A DNA stretch of 64,000 nucleotides. Source: Eubacteriales bacterium. GTDB lineage: Bacteria; Bacillota; Clostridia; Lachnospirales; Lachnospiraceae. The first letter of the stretch is position 1; every line of letters begins with the position of its first letter. Of the stretch, positions 62,120 to 64,000 are shown in pieces. The notes below the pieces were generated by a model. The model was not told the origin of the DNA. It ran no database searches and saw only the letters and a list, made by a program, of their open reading frames with translations. The stretch spans positions 62,001 through 126,000 of the forward strand of contig JAUNPS010000005.1 in NCBI GenBank assembly GCA_030536575.1, written 5' to 3'. Position numbers and translations under genes: made by a program.

Positions 62120-62818
62120 ATGTATGAAATGACGGTGCTTCTGTGCGACGACAGCCTGGCCGTCCACGAAAGCCTTTCCAGTTACTTAACAGCCTCCGGA
62201 ATCCGCGTCATCTCCCTCTATGACGGCAGCCATCTGCTCGATCTTCTGCGTCATCAGAAAATCGATCTGGTGATCCTGGATGTGATGCTTCCGGGAAAAT
62301 TCGGCACAGAGCTTTGCCGGGAGATCCGCGAAACCAGCGATGTGCCGATCCTGATGCTCAGTGCCAGAAGCGAGGAAGACGACCGTGTCCTTGGCCTGGA
62401 GCTGGGCGCGGACGATTACGTCACAAAGCCTTTTTCCCCCAGGGAGATTACCGCCCGCATTCACACGATCCTGAAGCGGACACAGCCGCGCAGGCCTGAT
62501 TCCACTCTGTTTTTTTCAAATCTGGTTCTCTACCCTTCTTCCTACCAGGCTCTCGTCTCCGGACAGGCTCTGGATTTGACCCCGAAAGAATTTTCTGTCC
62601 TCAAATGCCTGGCCGAGAACCCCGGCCGGGTACTGAGCCGGGACGCGATTTTGGATCGGGTCTGGGGAAGCGACTATTTTGGGGATACCCGCGCCGTGGA
62701 TACGATTGTCAAGCGTCTCCGCGGGAAACTTGCCAAAGCCCGCGCATGCTTTGTCATCCAGTCCATTTACGGCGTAGGCTACCGCCTGGAAAAAGAGGAG
62801 GTGGCCGATCAGACATGA
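62120..62818 (+). CDS. OmpR/PhoB-family response regulator
   Basis: The 232-residue regulator has a receiver domain (LLCDDSLAVHESLSSYLTAS with the acidic pair, DLVILDVMLPGKFGTELCRE with the phosphorylated Asp, LMLSARSEEDDRVLGLELGA, DDYVTKPFSPREITARI with the conserved Lys) and a C-terminal winged helix (LDLTPKEFSVLKCLAENPGR, TRAVDTIVKRLRGKLAKA, IYGVGYRLEKEE). The first acidic pair is CDDS rather than DDE, slightly unusual. AAGGCGGTG precedes the ATG. It overlaps the kinase gene by 4 bp (ATGA) and lies divergent from the transport cluster, which it may control. Confidence 0.95.
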   Translation: MYEMTVLLCDDSLAVHESLSSYLTASGIRVISLYDGSHLLDLLRHQKIDLVILDVMLPGKFGTELCREIRETSDVPILMLSARSEEDDRVLGLELGADDYVTKPFSPREITARIHTILKRTQPRRPDSTLFFSNLVLYPSSYQALVSGQALDLTPKEFSVLKCLAENPGRVLSRDAILDRVWGSDYFGDTRAVDTIVKRLRGKLAKARACFVIQSIYGVGYRLEKEEVADQT

Positions 62819-64000
62819 GAAAAAAGAAAGAACGCACCCAGCGGATTGTCCTGCTGCTCCTTTATCTGGCCGGGTTGGCGGCCGGCCTGCTGGTTTTTCT
62901 GGCTGTCCCCTATTTCAGTCATAAACGGGAATTGATCGCTATGGCGGTAAGCGCGGCAAAGTCCTATTCTTCCGAAGGAAATTTCGGCACATCCGGCACA
63001 TTTGGCCTGGAGTACCTTGTCTTTGACCGGGAAGGCCATCTGCTGGATCAGGCGCTGTTTGGCTTTCCGGATATGGCTGTTTCCATCGATGTGGAGAAAT
63101 ACGAAACCCGCCTGAATGCGGATGGGCCCGGCCTGTATTATGACCGTTTGGAAATTTCCATGGAATCGAAGACTACCCGCCGCATAGCCCTGGTGGCCGC
63201 GGCCCCGATCCAGGAGGCGGATACCTGGAACGGCACTCTGTTTCTGATCCGGGAACTGGAGTCTCTCCCAAATAACCTGACCGCTTTTGTCGCCACCTGG
63301 ACAGTCCTGTTCCTGATGCTGTTCCTGTTTTTATGGATTCTGGATAAGAAAGAACAAGAATTGGAAAATCTGCAGCGGACCTATATCGCCGGCATGAATC
63401 ACGAATTAAAATCTCCGATCACCTCCATCAAAGCCTTAAGCGAAACCCTGCTGGACGGCTATGTGACGGACCCGGAGAAACAATTGTTTTATTACGGCAC
63501 GATTTTAAAAGAAGCCGATCATTTGGAAGACACGGTGCTGAAAATCCTGGAACTCTCCAAACTGCAAAGCACCAAAGCCCTCTATAAAAAAGAATGGGTT
63601 CTGGCAGAAAAAGTCTTTGGGCCAATTTTAGACCGCTATGCAAACCTTTGTGAGGATGTGGAAATCCAATTCGAAGCCCCAAACTTTCACGCAGCTCCGA
63701 TGCCAAAGCTTTACACGGCCCCGGCCCTGGCCTCCCGGATGCTGGATCTTCTTTTACATAACGCCTTCAAATTCACCGACCCGGAAAACGGGCTGGTCCG
63801 GGTGGCCCTTACCCCTGGCAGGGGCGTCCTCACCGTCAGCGTCCGGGACAACGGCTGCGGCGTCCCTCCCGACGCCCTTCCCTTTCTCTTTGACCGCTTC
63901 TACCAGGCGGAAAACGCCCACGATCAAACCGGAAGCGGCCTGGGCCTGTCCCTGGTCAAAGAAATGGCGGACGGCCTTCACGAAACCCTGCGGGTGGAAA
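62815..64000 (+). CDS. Sensor histidine kinase (right end cut by window)
   Basis: The frame starts at ATG 62815 (ATGA overlap with the regulator) and is open to the window end (395 codons). There is a short cytoplasmic basic start, a membrane segment (VLLLLYLAGLAAGLLVFLAV), an extracytoplasmic region of about 130 residues, a second segment (FVATWTVLFLMLFLFLWILD), and the kinase core: phosphoacceptor H196 in MNHELKSPITSIKAL, N-box HNAFKFT, G1 DNGCGV, and G2 GSGLGLSLVKEM. The extracytoplasmic sensor was not recognised. Only the last few residues are lacking, judging from family length. Confidence 0.93.
   Translation, partial: MRKKKERTQRIVLLLLYLAGLAAGLLVFLAVPYFSHKRELIAMAVSAAKSYSSEGNFGTSGTFGLEYLVFDREGHLLDQALFGFPDMAVSIDVEKYETRLNADGPGLYYDRLEISMESKTTRRIALVAAAPIQEADTWNGTLFLIRELESLPNNLTAFVATWTVLFLMLFLFLWILDKKEQELENLQRTYIAGMNHELKSPITSIKALSETLLDGYVTDPEKQLFYYGTILKEADHLEDTVLKILELSKLQSTKALYKKEWVLAEKVFGPILDRYANLCEDVEIQFEAPNFHAAPMPKLYTAPALASRMLDLLLHNAFKFTDPENGLVRVALTPGRGVLTVSVRDNGCGVPPDALPFLFDRFYQAENAHDQTGSGLGLSLVKEMADGLHETLRVE

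Noticed and set aside
1..64000. CRISPR array, rRNA or tRNA genes
   Set aside because: No regularly spaced short repeats, and no cloverleaf or rRNA sequence, were seen by eye; short tRNAs could be missed without a covariance search.

Overview
The window looks like chromosome of a spore-forming Clostridia member, most likely Lachnospiraceae. It carries sporulation genes (yqfC, yqfD, a SpoVB-type flippase, a BofC-like protein), an NfnAB-type ferredoxin/NADP enzyme, a Re-citrate synthase, a GH31 alpha-glucosidase close to the gut Ruminococcus/Blautia type, and Gram-positive Shine-Dalgarno sites. Almost every gene lies on the minus strand. Only the AraC regulator, the ABC-F ATPase and the two-component pair at the right end are on plus. 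No rRNA, tRNA or CRISPR array was recognised.

Layout. 1-4.3 kb: a large secreted protein running off the left edge (RCC1 repeats, a cysteine-peptidase-like block, BspA-type leucine-rich repeats) and a broken AAA-ATPase/PDDEXK gene. 4.3-8.6 kb: the proline operon proB - UPF0291 - (folate cyclo-ligase fused to proA) - miaB. 8.7-17.4 kb: housekeeping and sporulation genes (BofC-like, pyridoxal kinase, flippase, DUF3048, ybeY, phoH, yqfD, yqfC, DUF2284, UvrC-like nuclease). 17.5-25.5 kb: a small hairpin-rich insertion, GH31/AraC, an AT-richer accessory patch (DUF4003, FakA-like domain, AAA/DUF4143), an MFS transporter, rlmH. 25.5-43.2 kb: nfnAB, ftsK, uppP, tepA, yebC, a CNNM/CBS protein, orphan ndoA, alr, nnrD, rex, aspartokinase, an ABC-F ATPase. 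43.2-47.6 kb: a tandem repeat and the citrate/2-oxoglutarate operon (Re-citrate synthase - gntR - icd), which carries the second copy of the small insertion. 47.8-51 kb: a RelB/PIN toxin-antitoxin pair, a cytoplasmic subtilase, a decayed secreted-protein gene. 51-62 kb: a ten-gene cluster: solute-binding protein, oppBCDF-type transporter, a small membrane protein, a ceramidase-fold protein, an amidohydrolase, a metallo-beta-lactamase-fold enzyme and a MATE exporter. 62-64 kb: a divergent response regulator and histidine kinase, cut by the window end.

Main points of interest. (1) Two 142-bp copies (7 differences) of a hairpin-rich element, each flanked by a different 8-bp direct repeat, so probably a non-autonomous transposable element. 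One copy has replaced the C-terminus of the GntR regulator and separated it from icd. (2) The 51-62 kb cluster looks like an uncharacterised uptake-and-hydrolysis pathway in which two neighbouring enzymes lack expected metal-binding histidines. (3) A folate cyclo-ligase/ProA fusion consistent with loss of an ATGA overlap. (4) A perfect 26-bp palindrome laid over the -10 box of the citrate synthase operon, a likely GntR operator.

All functional names come from reading motifs and neighbourhood. No database search was run.
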